A stretch of DNA of 64,000 nt from Paenibacillus_AR sp051594765 (GTDB lineage Bacteria; Bacillota; Bacilli; Paenibacillales; NBRC-103111), in contig NZ_JBPPGJ010000003.1 of assembly GCF_051594765.1 (NCBI RefSeq), positions 186,001-250,000 of the forward strand. The letters run 5' to 3'. Both the position numbers and the translations under genes were made by a program. Every line of letters begins with the position of its first letter. Within the stretch, counting starts at the first letter, position 1. This document shows positions 7,928 to 15,856 of this stretch, piece by piece. The notes under the pieces were generated by a model that was given only the letters and a program-made list of their open reading frames with translations, searched no databases and was not told where the DNA came from.

Positions 7928-8344
7928 CTACTTGAACTTCTCCGCCAGACTCTGCAGTGTCACCTGCGCCAGCCGCCGCTCCATGGCCCGCTGGGCCTCC
8001 GCCAGCTCCTCGCGCAGGGCGGATTCGATGTTCCGCCCGATGGGGCATTGGGGATTGGCCTCCTCGTGGATATGGAACAGCTCATCATCATCGATGACCT
8101 CCACCGCTCGATACACGTCGAGAAGCGTAATCTCCCCGGGCGCCCTCCTCAGCGCGGCGCCGCCCACCCCGGGCCGGACATCCACCAGGCCGGCCTTCTT
8201 CAGCATGCCCATGATCCTCCGGATAATGACCGGATTCGTGTTGACGCTGCCCGCAATATAGTCGCCGGTGCTCTCGGACGGACTCGCGGCGATGACCGAT
8301 AGAATATGGACCGCCACGGAGAATCTGCTGCTGATCTTCTTCAT
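7928..8344 (-). CDS. Rrf2-family transcriptional regulator (YwnA-like)
   Basis: A 138-residue winged-helix regulator. The start MKKISSRFSVAVHILSVIA and the later TNPVIIRRIMGMLKKAGLV are the conserved Rrf2 DNA-binding region (residues 1-60). The three cysteines that hold the iron-sulfur cluster in IscR or NsrR are missing; only Cys100 (NPQCPIG) is present, so a thiol-based or ligand-based sensor of the YwnA kind is more likely. It has a TTGACA-N17-CATAAT promoter whose -10 hexamer sits at the centre of the GTAACC/GGTTAC operator, a clear layout for autorepression. The downstream SDR carries the same operator. Confidence 0.87.
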   Translation of the reverse strand: MKKISSRFSVAVHILSVIAASPSESTGDYIAGSVNTNPVIIRRIMGMLKKAGLVDVRPGVGGAALRRAPGEITLLDVYRAVEVIDDDELFHIHEEANPQCPIGRNIESALREELAEAQRAMERRLAQVTLQSLAEKFK

Positions 8345-8364
8345 TCTGCCATCACCACCCCGTT

Positions 8365-8381
8365 GTAACCATTATGGTTAC
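8365..8381. promoter_or_regulatory. Putative Rrf2 operator overlapping its own -10
   Basis: GTAACCATTATGGTTAC is a perfect inverted repeat. The -10 hexamer CATAAT (minus strand, 8376-8371) is inside it. Confidence 0.75.
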
Positions 8382-8399
8382 TTGACATGCATCTGTCAA
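8371..8399 (-). promoter_or_regulatory. Sigma-A promoter of the rrf2-like gene
   Basis: On the minus strand TTGACA (8399-8394), 17 bases, then CATAAT (8376-8371). The -35 is also part of a small TTGACA/TGTCAA dyad. Confidence 0.75.
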
Positions 8400-8423
8400 G
8401 AACCTTTTTTCACAAGCCCGCTT

Positions 8424-8439
8424 CTTGAAAAAAGGAAAC
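8424..8439. promoter_or_regulatory. Possible MntR box upstream of mntH
   Basis: CTTGAAAAAAGGAAAC matches about 12 of 16 positions of the B. subtilis MntR box (TTTGCATTAAGGAAAC type). A TATAAT lies about 45 bases downstream at 8482-8487 without a good -35, so the geometry is not ideal. Confidence 0.4.
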
Positions 8440-8557
8440 TCTCCCATCCCGTTTCAGTGGTACGTTTAGAGTCTTTTGTCATATAATCATCGTATAAGTT
8501 GTATACGGGCAAAAGATTTGTTCACACGCAATCATTCGACGAAAGGGGATGCGGAAC

Positions 8558-9859
8558 ATGAATGAGCTCACTACCGCCAAGTCTGCGGTCCCCACCTCCC
8601 TCGCCCTGGGCAAAACCGAGCGGGCCATGTGGGAATCCGTCACCGGCCAGCGCAAGGGCCTGAAGGCCTTGCTGCCTTTTTTGGGCCCGGCGTTTATCGC
8701 GTCTATCGCCTATATTGATCCCGGCAACTTCGCCACCAACATCCAGAGCGGCTCCCAGTTCGGCTACAAGCTGCTGTGGGTCGTGGTCCTGGCCAATCTG
8801 ATGGCCATGCTGTTCCAGAATATGTCCGCCAAGGTTGGCATCGCCACGGGCCACAACCTGCCGGAGCTGTGCCAGATTTACTTCCCCAAGTGGATCAACT
8901 ACATCATGTGGGTGGTCTCCGAGATCGCGGCCATGGCAACGGATCTGGCAGAGTTCCTCGGCGCAACCATCGGCCTGAACCTGCTGTTCGGCCTGCCGAT
9001 GTTCTACGCGGCGCTGCTCACCGGCTTGACCACCTACCTGATCCTGATGCTGGAGCGCTACGGCTTCCGCCCGATGGAGAAGTTCATCGCCGGCTTCGCG
9101 CTTGCGATTGGCGGCTGCTACATCGTAGAGACGGTGCTGTCCAAGCCGAGCTTCGGCCAGATCGTCCACCACAGCCTGGTGCCCTGGCTGGGCGGCAGCA
9201 GCAGCGCCCTGCTTGCCGTCGGCGTCGTCGGAGCCACCGTCATGCCTCATGCCATCTATCTGCACTCCGGCCTGACCCAGAACCGGATCCGCCCCCGCCA
9301 TGACGCGGACGCGCTCCGCATTCAGAAGTTCAACCGGCGGGAGACGGTCATCGCCATGAGCTTCGCCGGCTTCGTCAATCTGGCCATGATGTATATGGCC
9401 GCATCCGTATTCCATGCCACCGGGAACGAGCAGGTGGGAGATATCCAGACCGCCTATCAGACGCTGACCCCGCTCCTGGGCTCGGCCTCCGCAGCCTTCT
9501 TCCTCGTCTCCCTGCTGGCCTCGGGCATCTCCAGCTCCGTCGTAGGAACCATGGCCGGCCAAGTGATCATGCAGGGCTTCGTCGGGTTTACCATCCCCCT
9601 GTGGGTCCGGCGGCTCGTGACCATGCTGCCGACCCTCATCATCATCGCCCTCGGCATCGATTCCACCCGGACCCTGGTCATCAGCCAGGTGGTGCTGAGC
9701 CTGGTGCTGCCTTTTCCCATCCTGTCGCTGATCTACTTCTCCAGCCGCAAGCCGCTGATGGGCGTTCTGGCCAACCGCCGGCCCATTACGGTGATCGCCT
9801 CCGTCTGCGCGGGAGTGATCCTGCTCCTGAACCTGTGGCTCATCCTCCAGAGCTTCTAG
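8558..9859 (+). CDS. mntH: Nramp-family Mn2+/divalent metal transporter
   Basis: A 433-residue polytopic membrane protein that takes up Mn2+ (and Fe2+) with protons. The two metal-binding signatures of Nramp proteins are present: DPGN at 54-57 in TM1 and MPH at 229-231 (ATVMPHAIYLHS) in TM6. About eleven membrane segments can be traced after a longer than usual hydrophilic N-terminus. The chosen ATG has AAAGGGG nine bases upstream; an ATG three codons earlier touches that site and is unlikely. A possible MntR box lies upstream, which would give repression by Mn2+. The 3' end is only 24 bases from the convergent GNAT gene, with no clear terminator between. Confidence 0.94.
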   Translation: MNELTTAKSAVPTSLALGKTERAMWESVTGQRKGLKALLPFLGPAFIASIAYIDPGNFATNIQSGSQFGYKLLWVVVLANLMAMLFQNMSAKVGIATGHNLPELCQIYFPKWINYIMWVVSEIAAMATDLAEFLGATIGLNLLFGLPMFYAALLTGLTTYLILMLERYGFRPMEKFIAGFALAIGGCYIVETVLSKPSFGQIVHHSLVPWLGGSSSALLAVGVVGATVMPHAIYLHSGLTQNRIRPRHDADALRIQKFNRRETVIAMSFAGFVNLAMMYMAASVFHATGNEQVGDIQTAYQTLTPLLGSASAAFFLVSLLASGISSSVVGTMAGQVIMQGFVGFTIPLWVRRLVTMLPTLIIIALGIDSTRTLVISQVVLSLVLPFPILSLIYFSSRKPLMGVLANRRPITVIASVCAGVILLLNLWLILQSF

Positions 9860-9883
9860 CTCTACCGGCCGGACCGCCTGCCG

Positions 9884-10684
9884 CTATTCCTGCTTCATCC
9901 AGAAGGTGTTCAGGAATACGGTGCGGAACCCGGCCTTTTCCATGTTCCCGTGGCTGACGGAGCCGAATTCCACGTCCGTGTACACCGTCCGGATGCCCAG
10001 TCCCGATGCATCGGCTAATCTTTTTGGGATCAGAGCCGATTGGCAGCCCCTCCCCCGGAACGCCGCGAAGGTGTAGTCATTGGCCAGGTAGCCGGAGTCC
10101 CCGTGCAGGAAGAGCGAAGCCATGGCGGCGGGCTGGCCGCCGATCCGCACCATATAGTTCCGGAAGTCCGAACGGCAGAAGTATGGCCGCGCACGGGCAG
10201 CCGCTTCCGCATTCAGCTCCATCCCTCCGTTGGATGCCGCGATCCAGTCGAGATATTCCTCCGCATTCGCCTCCGTAACAAGCTCTATCACCAGTTCGTC
10301 AACAGCCTCTCCGTTCCCCCCCGCAACCGTTTCCGCCTCCATGAAGACCAGCTGCTCCACCGGCAGGTACCCCTTGCGTCCGAGGGCCGCCGCCGTCTCC
10401 TCCGTCAGGTGATCCGGGGTCATATCGAAGCAGGGTGCTCCTTCCGGATATAAGGCCAGCAGCTCGTCCAGCCGGTGCACGTCCTCCGGGCCGAACCCCT
10501 TGATCCGGTTGTAGTAGACGGAGCCTGGGGCCGTCCGGTCCCGAAGCAGCGTGCAGCCTCCCAGCTCCGCCACCTCCAGCCGCTTCTCTACGGGGGTCAG
10601 CGCCCTCCGGGCATTCAGCTTCGTCAGCTCCAGCTCAATGGCCTCGACCGCTCTCTTGCGGTCGGCCGGTTTTCGATCCGACAT
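9884..10684 (-). CDS. GNAT-family N-acetyltransferase
   Basis: A 266-residue protein with a C-terminal GNAT fold. The acetyl-CoA pyrophosphate loop is seen as FRGRGCQSALI (R/Q-x-x-G-x-G/A type) near residue 215, followed by the typical strand and helix with GNMEKAGFRTVF, a common GNAT ending. The N-terminal half (about 1-120) is an additional domain, as in longer two-domain GNAT proteins. The substrate cannot be told from sequence. GGAGGAGG precedes the start. It is separated from the spore-coat operon downstream by about 165 bases. Confidence 0.8.
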   Translation of the reverse strand: MSDRKPADRKRAVEAIELELTKLNARRALTPVEKRLEVAELGGCTLLRDRTAPGSVYYNRIKGFGPEDVHRLDELLALYPEGAPCFDMTPDHLTEETAAALGRKGYLPVEQLVFMEAETVAGGNGEAVDELVIELVTEANAEEYLDWIAASNGGMELNAEAAARARPYFCRSDFRNYMVRIGGQPAAMASLFLHGDSGYLANDYTFAAFRGRGCQSALIPKRLADASGLGIRTVYTDVEFGSVSHGNMEKAGFRTVFLNTFWMKQE

Positions 10685-10803
10685 GGTGCCGGCACCTCCT
10701 CCATCCTGATGATCCCACTATAGCACCCCCATCCCAAGCCGTACATAGCACGAACCTTCTGTGGAAAATGGGCGCGCCCGCAGCAGCGGCGGCGGTCAAC
10801 CAA

Positions 10804-10835
10804 AGGAAAGAGCCGCCCGCGCTCACGGACGGCTC
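10804..10835 (-). terminator. Terminator of the yra/adhB operon
   Basis: On the minus strand GAGCCG and CGGCTC (10835-10830 with 10815-10810) form a stem followed by TTTCCTTT, just after the last coat gene. Confidence 0.6.
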
Positions 10836-10850
10836 CCTATAGAGCAAGCC

Positions 10851-11150
10851 CTATAGATTCGGGGCCTTCAAGGCTACTTCAATGTTCGCAAGGTCCACCT
10901 TCACCTGCTCGTTCACGTTCCAGGGATGGTACAGCCCCCGCTCCATCATATACTGCATGGTCCGCTCGTGGAGATCGAGGGCCTCCTCCAGCTGGCGCGT
11001 AAGCGTCACTTTGATCTCCGGTGTGACCGCCTCGGTAACCGCCATGGCGTAGTTGCGGACTCCGCTTTTGACCGTATTCAGGAAATCCATGGCGATAACC
11101 TGGTCCGTCAACGTATGCATCCCGGTCAGATGCTCCAGTATCGTATTCAT
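10851..11150 (-). CDS. yraD: Spore coat F-like protein (YraD-like)
   Basis: A 99-residue all-helical protein of the coat F (CotF-like) family: LTDQVIAMDFLNTVKSGVRN, then a helix with LHERTMQYMMERGLYHPW. Paralogous to the yraF-like gene of the same operon (shared AMDFL, K-x-GVRN, A-x-x-TE and HPW/HPY motifs). Last gene of a five-gene operon that matches B. subtilis yraG-yraF-adhB-yraE-yraD, a locus linked to sporulation. Probable role: structural component of, or adaptor to, the spore coat. Confidence 0.85.
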   Translation of the reverse strand: MNTILEHLTGMHTLTDQVIAMDFLNTVKSGVRNYAMAVTEAVTPEIKVTLTRQLEEALDLHERTMQYMMERGLYHPWNVNEQVKVDLANIEVALKAPNL

Positions 11151-11161
11151 GCGTGCTCCTC

Positions 11162-11356
11162 CTAGGGACAGGCCCGGTTCAAGATCGAGCCCAGCTCCTG
11201 CAGCTGTCGCGTGGTAAGGTCCACGTCAAGCTGCATCAGCTCCTTCAGGGCCGGATCGGTCACCAATGCCTTCATGGTCTTGGACTTGGTCAGACATACC
11301 GTCTTGAACGCGGCGATCTCATGAACCTCCAACGTTTCGTGCAGCGCATAAGCCAT
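11162..11356 (-). CDS. yraE: Small spore coat-associated protein (YraE-like)
   Basis: A 64-residue helical protein, similar in pattern to the yraG-like gene: LEVHEIAAFKTVCLTKSK against VDIHEVLNFKTLCLAKSA. It sits between adhB and the CotF-like gene, eleven bases before the latter, and has GGGGAGG about 12 bases before the ATG. Function is known only by association with the spore coat F family. Confidence 0.8.
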   Translation of the reverse strand: MAYALHETLEVHEIAAFKTVCLTKSKTMKALVTDPALKELMQLDVDLTTRQLQELGSILNRACP

Positions 11357-11383
11357 AGTTGCTTACAGCCTCCCCTTCGTTCG

Positions 11384-12520
11384 TTATGGCTTCAGAATCA
11401 CCTTGATGCAGCCGTCCGTCTTCGTATCGAACATCTCGTAGCCCTTCTTGGCCTCGCTCAACGGCAGCACGTGGGTGATGACGTCGCCGGGGTCGATTTG
11501 GCCGGTGGCTACCAGCTCGAACATATAAGGCATGTAGTGAATGACCGGGGCTTGTCCGGTGCGAAGGTTCACATTCCGCATGAAAATATCGCCCAGCGGG
11601 AACCCGTTGTACCGTCCGCCGTAGACGCCCGTGATCTGGATCGTGCCCCCCTTGCGCACAGCCTGGGCGGCGAGGATGACAGGACCGAGAGCCCCTCCCT
11701 GCAGCTTCATGCCGGTAGCCAGAAACTCCAGATCGGTCATCTTGGCATCCATTCCCACCGCATCGATGACCACATCCGCCCCGCCCTTCGTCATCTCCTT
11801 CAGCACGCTTCCTGCGTCGGGAACTGCGTCGAAGTTGACCGTCTCCACCCGGTTGGTCCGCTTGGCGTGCTCCAGCCGGTATTCCACGTAATCCACGGCG
11901 ATGACCCGCTTGGCCCCCTTCAGCCAGCAGAACTTCTGGGCGAAGAGACCTACCGGGCCGCAGCCCAGCACGATCACCGTATCCCCGTCCTTGACGCCCG
12001 CGTTGTCCACGGTCCAATAGGCCGTCGACATGGCGTCCGCGATGACGCAGAGCTTCTCATCCGGCTCCTCGCAGCTCTCCGGAATCTTGAAGTGCGTGAA
12101 GTTGGCAAAAGGCACCCTCAGGTACTCCGCCTGTCCCCCTGCGTAGCCTCCCGTCGTATGGGAGTAGCCGAAGTAGCCTCCCATGTCGCCGTTGGGATTG
12201 GAGTTGTCGCACTGGCTCTCCAGCTGGTGCTTGCAGTAGAAACATTCGCCGCAGGCCACGTTGAACGGGATGATGACCCGGTCGCCCTTCTTCAGCTTCG
12301 TGACGCCGGGCCCCACCTCTTCCACGATGCCCATCGGCTCGTGGCCGATGATGTAATTCTCCGGCAGATTGGGGATCATGCCGTGGAGCAGATGCAGGTC
12401 CGAACCGCAGATGGAGGAGCTGGTCACCTTGATGATCATGTCGTCCGGCTTCTCGATCCTGGGATCCGGCATCTCTTTCACCGCGATGTTCTTCAAGCCT
12501 TGATAGGTAACGGCCTTCAT
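11384..12520 (-). CDS. adhB: Zinc-dependent alcohol dehydrogenase (AdhB-like)
   Basis: A 378-residue medium-chain dehydrogenase. Catalytic zinc ligands are Cys38 (SICGSDLH) with His60-Glu61 (GHE); the structural zinc site is Cys90, 93, 96 and 104 (VACGECFYCKHQLESQC). The NAD-binding loop VLGCGPVGLFAQ follows. It belongs to the glutathione-independent formaldehyde dehydrogenase-like class, with a long mid insertion (about 105-135). It overlaps the stop of the preceding coat gene by ATGA, so the two are translationally coupled. Its place between two coat-protein pairs implies synthesis in the mother cell during sporulation, perhaps as a coat-associated enzyme (inference). Confidence 0.92.
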   Translation of the reverse strand: MKAVTYQGLKNIAVKEMPDPRIEKPDDMIIKVTSSSICGSDLHLLHGMIPNLPENYIIGHEPMGIVEEVGPGVTKLKKGDRVIIPFNVACGECFYCKHQLESQCDNSNPNGDMGGYFGYSHTTGGYAGGQAEYLRVPFANFTHFKIPESCEEPDEKLCVIADAMSTAYWTVDNAGVKDGDTVIVLGCGPVGLFAQKFCWLKGAKRVIAVDYVEYRLEHAKRTNRVETVNFDAVPDAGSVLKEMTKGGADVVIDAVGMDAKMTDLEFLATGMKLQGGALGPVILAAQAVRKGGTIQITGVYGGRYNGFPLGDIFMRNVNLRTGQAPVIHYMPYMFELVATGQIDPGDVITHVLPLSEAKKGYEMFDTKTDGCIKVILKP

Positions 12521-12897
12521 ACTTGCTCTCCTCCGCCATCCGGCACCCGGTCGAACAGACCCTTCCTCGAGGTGTTCCCGGGAAACAGGTTCATCTGCCC
12601 GATCATGACCGTATTCTTCGCCGAGAGCTGATCGAGCTGATACTGCTCGGTGAGCTCATAGGGGTGAAACCACTTCTTGCGAACCATCAGCTCGGTAATC
12701 TCCTGATGAAGCGCAATCCCCTGACGGAGCTGAGTCCGCAGCAGCGCGCGCGCGTCGGGGGAAGCACACTCCGTCAGGGCGGTGGCCAGATTCCGGACGC
12801 CTTCCTTCGCCCGCATGAGGAAGTCCATGGCCAGGGTGGTATCCGCCAGCTCCGGAACATTCAAGGAGTTGATCGGGTCCAAGTAATCGGTATTCAT
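12517..12897 (-). CDS. yraF: Spore coat F-like protein (YraF-like)
   Basis: A 126-residue coat F family protein: TLAMDFLMRAKEGVRNLATA is the conserved first helix, then LHQEITELMVRKKWFHPYEL. The C-terminus is longer than that of its paralogue yraD and ends with a Gly-rich stretch. The start is the ATG after AAAGGTGTG; an upstream in-frame extension would overlap the preceding gene. Stop overlaps the adhB start by 4 bases. Confidence 0.85.
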   Translation of the reverse strand: MNTDYLDPINSLNVPELADTTLAMDFLMRAKEGVRNLATALTECASPDARALLRTQLRQGIALHQEITELMVRKKWFHPYELTEQYQLDQLSAKNTVMIGQMNLFPGNTSRKGLFDRVPDGGGEQV

Positions 12898-12910
12898 GGG
12901 CTCACACCTT

Positions 12911-13159
12911 TCATTGAAGAGTGGGGACCGGACGGCTCTCCGGCACGGGGGACCGGAAGGGAGCCTTCTCGTAGAGCGCCTGCAGCGCGGCAATGTCCTG
13001 GGTGGTCATCTGCACATCCTTCTGCAGCAGCGCCTTCAGCTCCTGATCGAAGACCAGGCCCTGCATGAAGGCGGACTTGGCCAGGCACAGGGTCTTGAAA
13101 TTCAGCACTTCGTGGATGTCTACGGCCTCATGGGGCGCGAGACAAGTCGGATGATTCAT
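12911..13159 (-). CDS. yraG: Small spore coat-associated protein (YraG-like)
   Basis: An 82-residue protein, first gene of the operon. AVDIHEVLNFKTLCLAKSAF and DVQMTTQDI match the yraE paralogue. AGGAGGTGAAG precedes the ATG. Upstream, AATATT followed 14 bases later by GCATAGGG could be a sporulation (sigma-E-like) promoter, but the match is loose. Confidence 0.82.
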   Translation of the reverse strand: MNHPTCLAPHEAVDIHEVLNFKTLCLAKSAFMQGLVFDQELKALLQKDVQMTTQDIAALQALYEKAPFRSPVPESRPVPTLQ

Positions 13160-13366
13160 GGCTTCACCTCCTGGAATGGTTCGGACAAGCGTATCTTTTC
13201 CTTCCCGTTCCTCCCTATGCGAAGAGGCGTCAAAATATTCTGGTTAAGGCAGCCGGGACGGTAGGAATCCGGGCGGCAAATGTCGAATAATCAGGTATAA
13301 CGCCGAGATCAGGAGGTGAATCCCGCCGGCGCCAGGCCCAGCCTTGGCGAACGTGCGGGAGCTGCG

Positions 13367-14011
13367 ATGTGGAACTGGCTCAAACCTTCCCCTGCCCCCC
13401 AAGATCAACCGGTTCCCCAGCCGAATCCGCCGGAGATGCCTGTACAATCCCTACGCCCTCAGGTGATCATCATCACCGGCACCAGCGGGTCCGGCCGTAA
13501 GGGCTGCGCCCTTAAGCTCTGCCAGGAGCTCGGCCTTCCTTATGTCCGTCCTTATACGACACGGGCCATCCGGCCCAAGGAGAAGGACGGCGAGCACTAT
13601 CACTTTGTCACGGATGCCGTCTTCCGGGAGATGCAGGCAGCAGGGGCGTTCTTCCAGACCGTCCGTCTCGGCCGCGGCAGCTACGGGATCGCAGCGGCGG
13701 AGCTGGATGCGGCGCTTGCCGGAGGCCAACCGGCTGTGGCGGTCGTGAACCGCGATGGAGCGGAAGCCTTCCGGCAGAGGTTCGGCAGCGGAGCGATCCG
13801 CGTCTTCCTCTACGTGACCAAGGACGATATCCGGCTGCGCCTAGAGCGCGAATCCGCCCCGCCTGAGGTGGTGGACGAGTATCTGCGCAACTACCCCGAC
13901 GATGTGATCTACAAGAAGGAATCCGAATTCCTTCTGCAAAATATGGACCCGGCTGCCACCGTCGGGAAGATCAAGGACTTCCTCCGGGACAAGCTGGCCC
14001 CGGAGAAATAA
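13367..14011 (+). CDS. Guanylate kinase-like protein with altered P-loop
   Basis: About 214 residues, with a proline-rich N-terminal extension (about 1-30). The rest follows guanylate kinase: IIITGTSGSGRKG in the P-loop position, then RPYTTRAIRPKEKDGEHYHF, which matches the GMP-binding TTRxxRxxExdGxHYhF segment, then YGI. The Walker A lysine of SGxGKG[ST] is replaced: the loop reads SGSGRKG, with Arg where Lys is expected and no following Ser/Thr. It may have lost or changed kinase activity. The start is uncertain: AGGAGGTGA at 13311 has no start codon at normal distance, and the ATG used here has only a weak GGGAG. It is not in an operon, unlike the housekeeping gmk. Confidence 0.72.
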   Translation: MWNWLKPSPAPQDQPVPQPNPPEMPVQSLRPQVIIITGTSGSGRKGCALKLCQELGLPYVRPYTTRAIRPKEKDGEHYHFVTDAVFREMQAAGAFFQTVRLGRGSYGIAAAELDAALAGGQPAVAVVNRDGAEAFRQRFGSGAIRVFLYVTKDDIRLRLERESAPPEVVDEYLRNYPDDVIYKKESEFLLQNMDPAATVGKIKDFLRDKLAPEK

Positions 14012-14065
14012 CAAAGTGCCGACCCTCGCACCGGATGAGCTTCCGGTGGAGAGTCGGCACTTTGT
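14011..14065. terminator. Bidirectional terminator
   Basis: A 13-bp outer stem (14011-14023 with 14053-14065) and an inner CACCGG/CCGGTG stem separate the convergent guanylate kinase-like and helicase genes. Confidence 0.88.
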
Positions 14066-14082
14066 ACGTTGGCGGGCGGCTG

Positions 14083-15585
14083 TTACCGGCCCGCCGGTCC
14101 GCCCTTCGGGCGCCGGGACGGGCCCGGCTGGACGGTCGGCTGCGCGGCGGGCGCGGACCCGCCGCGGTTCGCCGCCGGCGCGGGCTTGCCCGTGCTGCGG
14201 CCTTGGCTTCCCGGCGCGCCTGCGCTCGGGCCCGCTGGGCCGCGGCCCTGGGGCTGTCCCTGGGCGCTGCGGCCTTGGCGGCCGCCTGCCGCCCGGCCTC
14301 CGGCGCCGCTCTGGCCGCCCGGGGCCCGGCCTGGCTGCCCGCCGCCGCTGCGGCCCGGGGCGCCTGCGTTGCGGCCTGGGGCGCCTGCGTTGCGCCCGGC
14401 GTTCTGGCCTGCGCCGGCCGGCTTGGCTGCTACCGCCGCGGTGTAGTTCATCATCGGATACGGGTGGTCCTTGACCACCGGAACCGATTTTTTGATCAGC
14501 TTCTCGATGTCCTTCAGGTACGGAAGCTCCTCCGCCTCACAGAAGGAGATGGCGATGCCGCTCAGGCCCGCGCGTCCGGTCCGGCCGATCCGGTGGACGT
14601 AGGTCTCCGGAATGTTCGGCAGGTTGTAGTTGATGACGTGGGACAGCTCGTCGATATCGATGCCCCGCGCCGCAATGTCCGTGGCCACCAGCACGCGGGT
14701 GGCGCCGTTCTTGAAATTGTTGAGCGCGTTCTGCCGGGCGTTCTGGGATTTGTCCCCGTGGATGGCCTGGGCCGGGATCTGGGCGCGCTGCAAGCCCTTG
14801 GCCACGCGGTCCGCGCCATGCTTGGTCCGGGTGAACACCAGCGCCGAGACGATGGACCGGTCCTTCAGGATGTCGATCAGGAGGTTCAGCTTGTTGTCCT
14901 TGTCCACCAGGTAGACCGACTGCTCGATCCGCTCCGCCGTGGAGGAGACGGGCGTCACTTCCACCTTCACCGGGTCCTTCAGGAGAGACTGGACCAGGCT
15001 CATGATCTCCGGCGGCATGGTGGCCGAGAAGAACAGGGTCTGCTTCTGCTGCGGGATCTTCGAGATGATCCGCTTCACGTCGTGAATGAAGCCCATGTCC
15101 AGCATCCGGTCGGCTTCGTCCAGCACCAGAATCTCCACATACTGGAGATCGACGTGCTTCTGGTTGATCAGGTCGATCAGACGTCCCGGGGTGGCGATCA
15201 GGATGTCCGCCCCCTGCGCCAGCTGCCGCTCCTGCATATGCTGGGACACACCGCCGACGATGACGACGTTGCGCAGATCCAGGAATCGGCTGTACGCCTT
15301 GATGTTGTCGGAGATCTGCACGGCCAGCTCCCGGGTGGGCGTCAGAATCAGGGACCGGATCCGCCGGGGCAGCTTGGGCTTGCGGGGATTGGCGCTGAGC
15401 AGCTGGATGATGGGCAGCGCGAAGGCCGCCGTCTTGCCGGTACCGGTCTGGGCACAGCCCAAGAGATCGCGGCCGGCCAGCACCGCCGGGATGGACCGTT
15501 CCTGTATGGGAGTTGGCGTCTGGTAGTTCTCCTGCGCCAGGGCTTTAAGGATAGGGGGAATCAGCTTCAAATCTTGAAATGTCAT
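14083..15585 (-). CDS. DEAD-box RNA helicase with Gly/Arg/Pro-rich tail (RhlE-like)
   Basis: A 500-residue ATP-dependent RNA helicase. Visible motifs in order: Q motif TPTPIQ (23-28), AQTGTGKT (45-52), PTRELA, DEAD (156-159), SAT (187-189), ARGIDI and HRIGRTGRAG (331-340). The core ends near 380; residues 385-500 are a low-complexity tail of Gly, Ala, Arg, Pro and Gln with repeats of the GAPGRNA type, expected to be disordered and to bind RNA. Members of the RhlE/CshA class act in ribosome assembly and mRNA turnover, often at low temperature. AAGGAG precedes the ATG; an in-frame upstream extension lacks a ribosome binding site. Confidence 0.93.
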   Translation of the reverse strand: MTFQDLKLIPPILKALAQENYQTPTPIQERSIPAVLAGRDLLGCAQTGTGKTAAFALPIIQLLSANPRKPKLPRRIRSLILTPTRELAVQISDNIKAYSRFLDLRNVVIVGGVSQHMQERQLAQGADILIATPGRLIDLINQKHVDLQYVEILVLDEADRMLDMGFIHDVKRIISKIPQQKQTLFFSATMPPEIMSLVQSLLKDPVKVEVTPVSSTAERIEQSVYLVDKDNKLNLLIDILKDRSIVSALVFTRTKHGADRVAKGLQRAQIPAQAIHGDKSQNARQNALNNFKNGATRVLVATDIAARGIDIDELSHVINYNLPNIPETYVHRIGRTGRAGLSGIAISFCEAEELPYLKDIEKLIKKSVPVVKDHPYPMMNYTAAVAAKPAGAGQNAGRNAGAPGRNAGAPGRSGGGQPGRAPGGQSGAGGRAAGGRQGRSAQGQPQGRGPAGPSAGAPGSQGRSTGKPAPAANRGGSAPAAQPTVQPGPSRRPKGGPAGR

Positions 15586-15856
15586 AGGTTCTCCTTCTTC
15601 GGCAAAAAGTGGTAACACATAAGGATACCACATTCCTGGGGCCAAAAGAAAGCACCGGCTTGGCGGACATCCCATCACCCGTCAAGCTCTTCCAGTGAGC
15701 CTTTCGTCATCATACACAAAAGACGGATGCTTTTTTGGCCTCCGGCACAAGAATCGCGTCAGCAACTTTCACATGACCGGTCCTGGCGATATGATAGGAC
15801 CAAAGCATTTTCCAACGGATGGCGGAATAAGCCAGTGAGGAAGGATGTGAGCGTCA

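Noticed and set aside
14035..15615. A 526-codon open frame antisense to the DEAD-box helicase.
   Set aside because: Shadow of the helicase; the real gene has all helicase motifs and a ribosome binding site.
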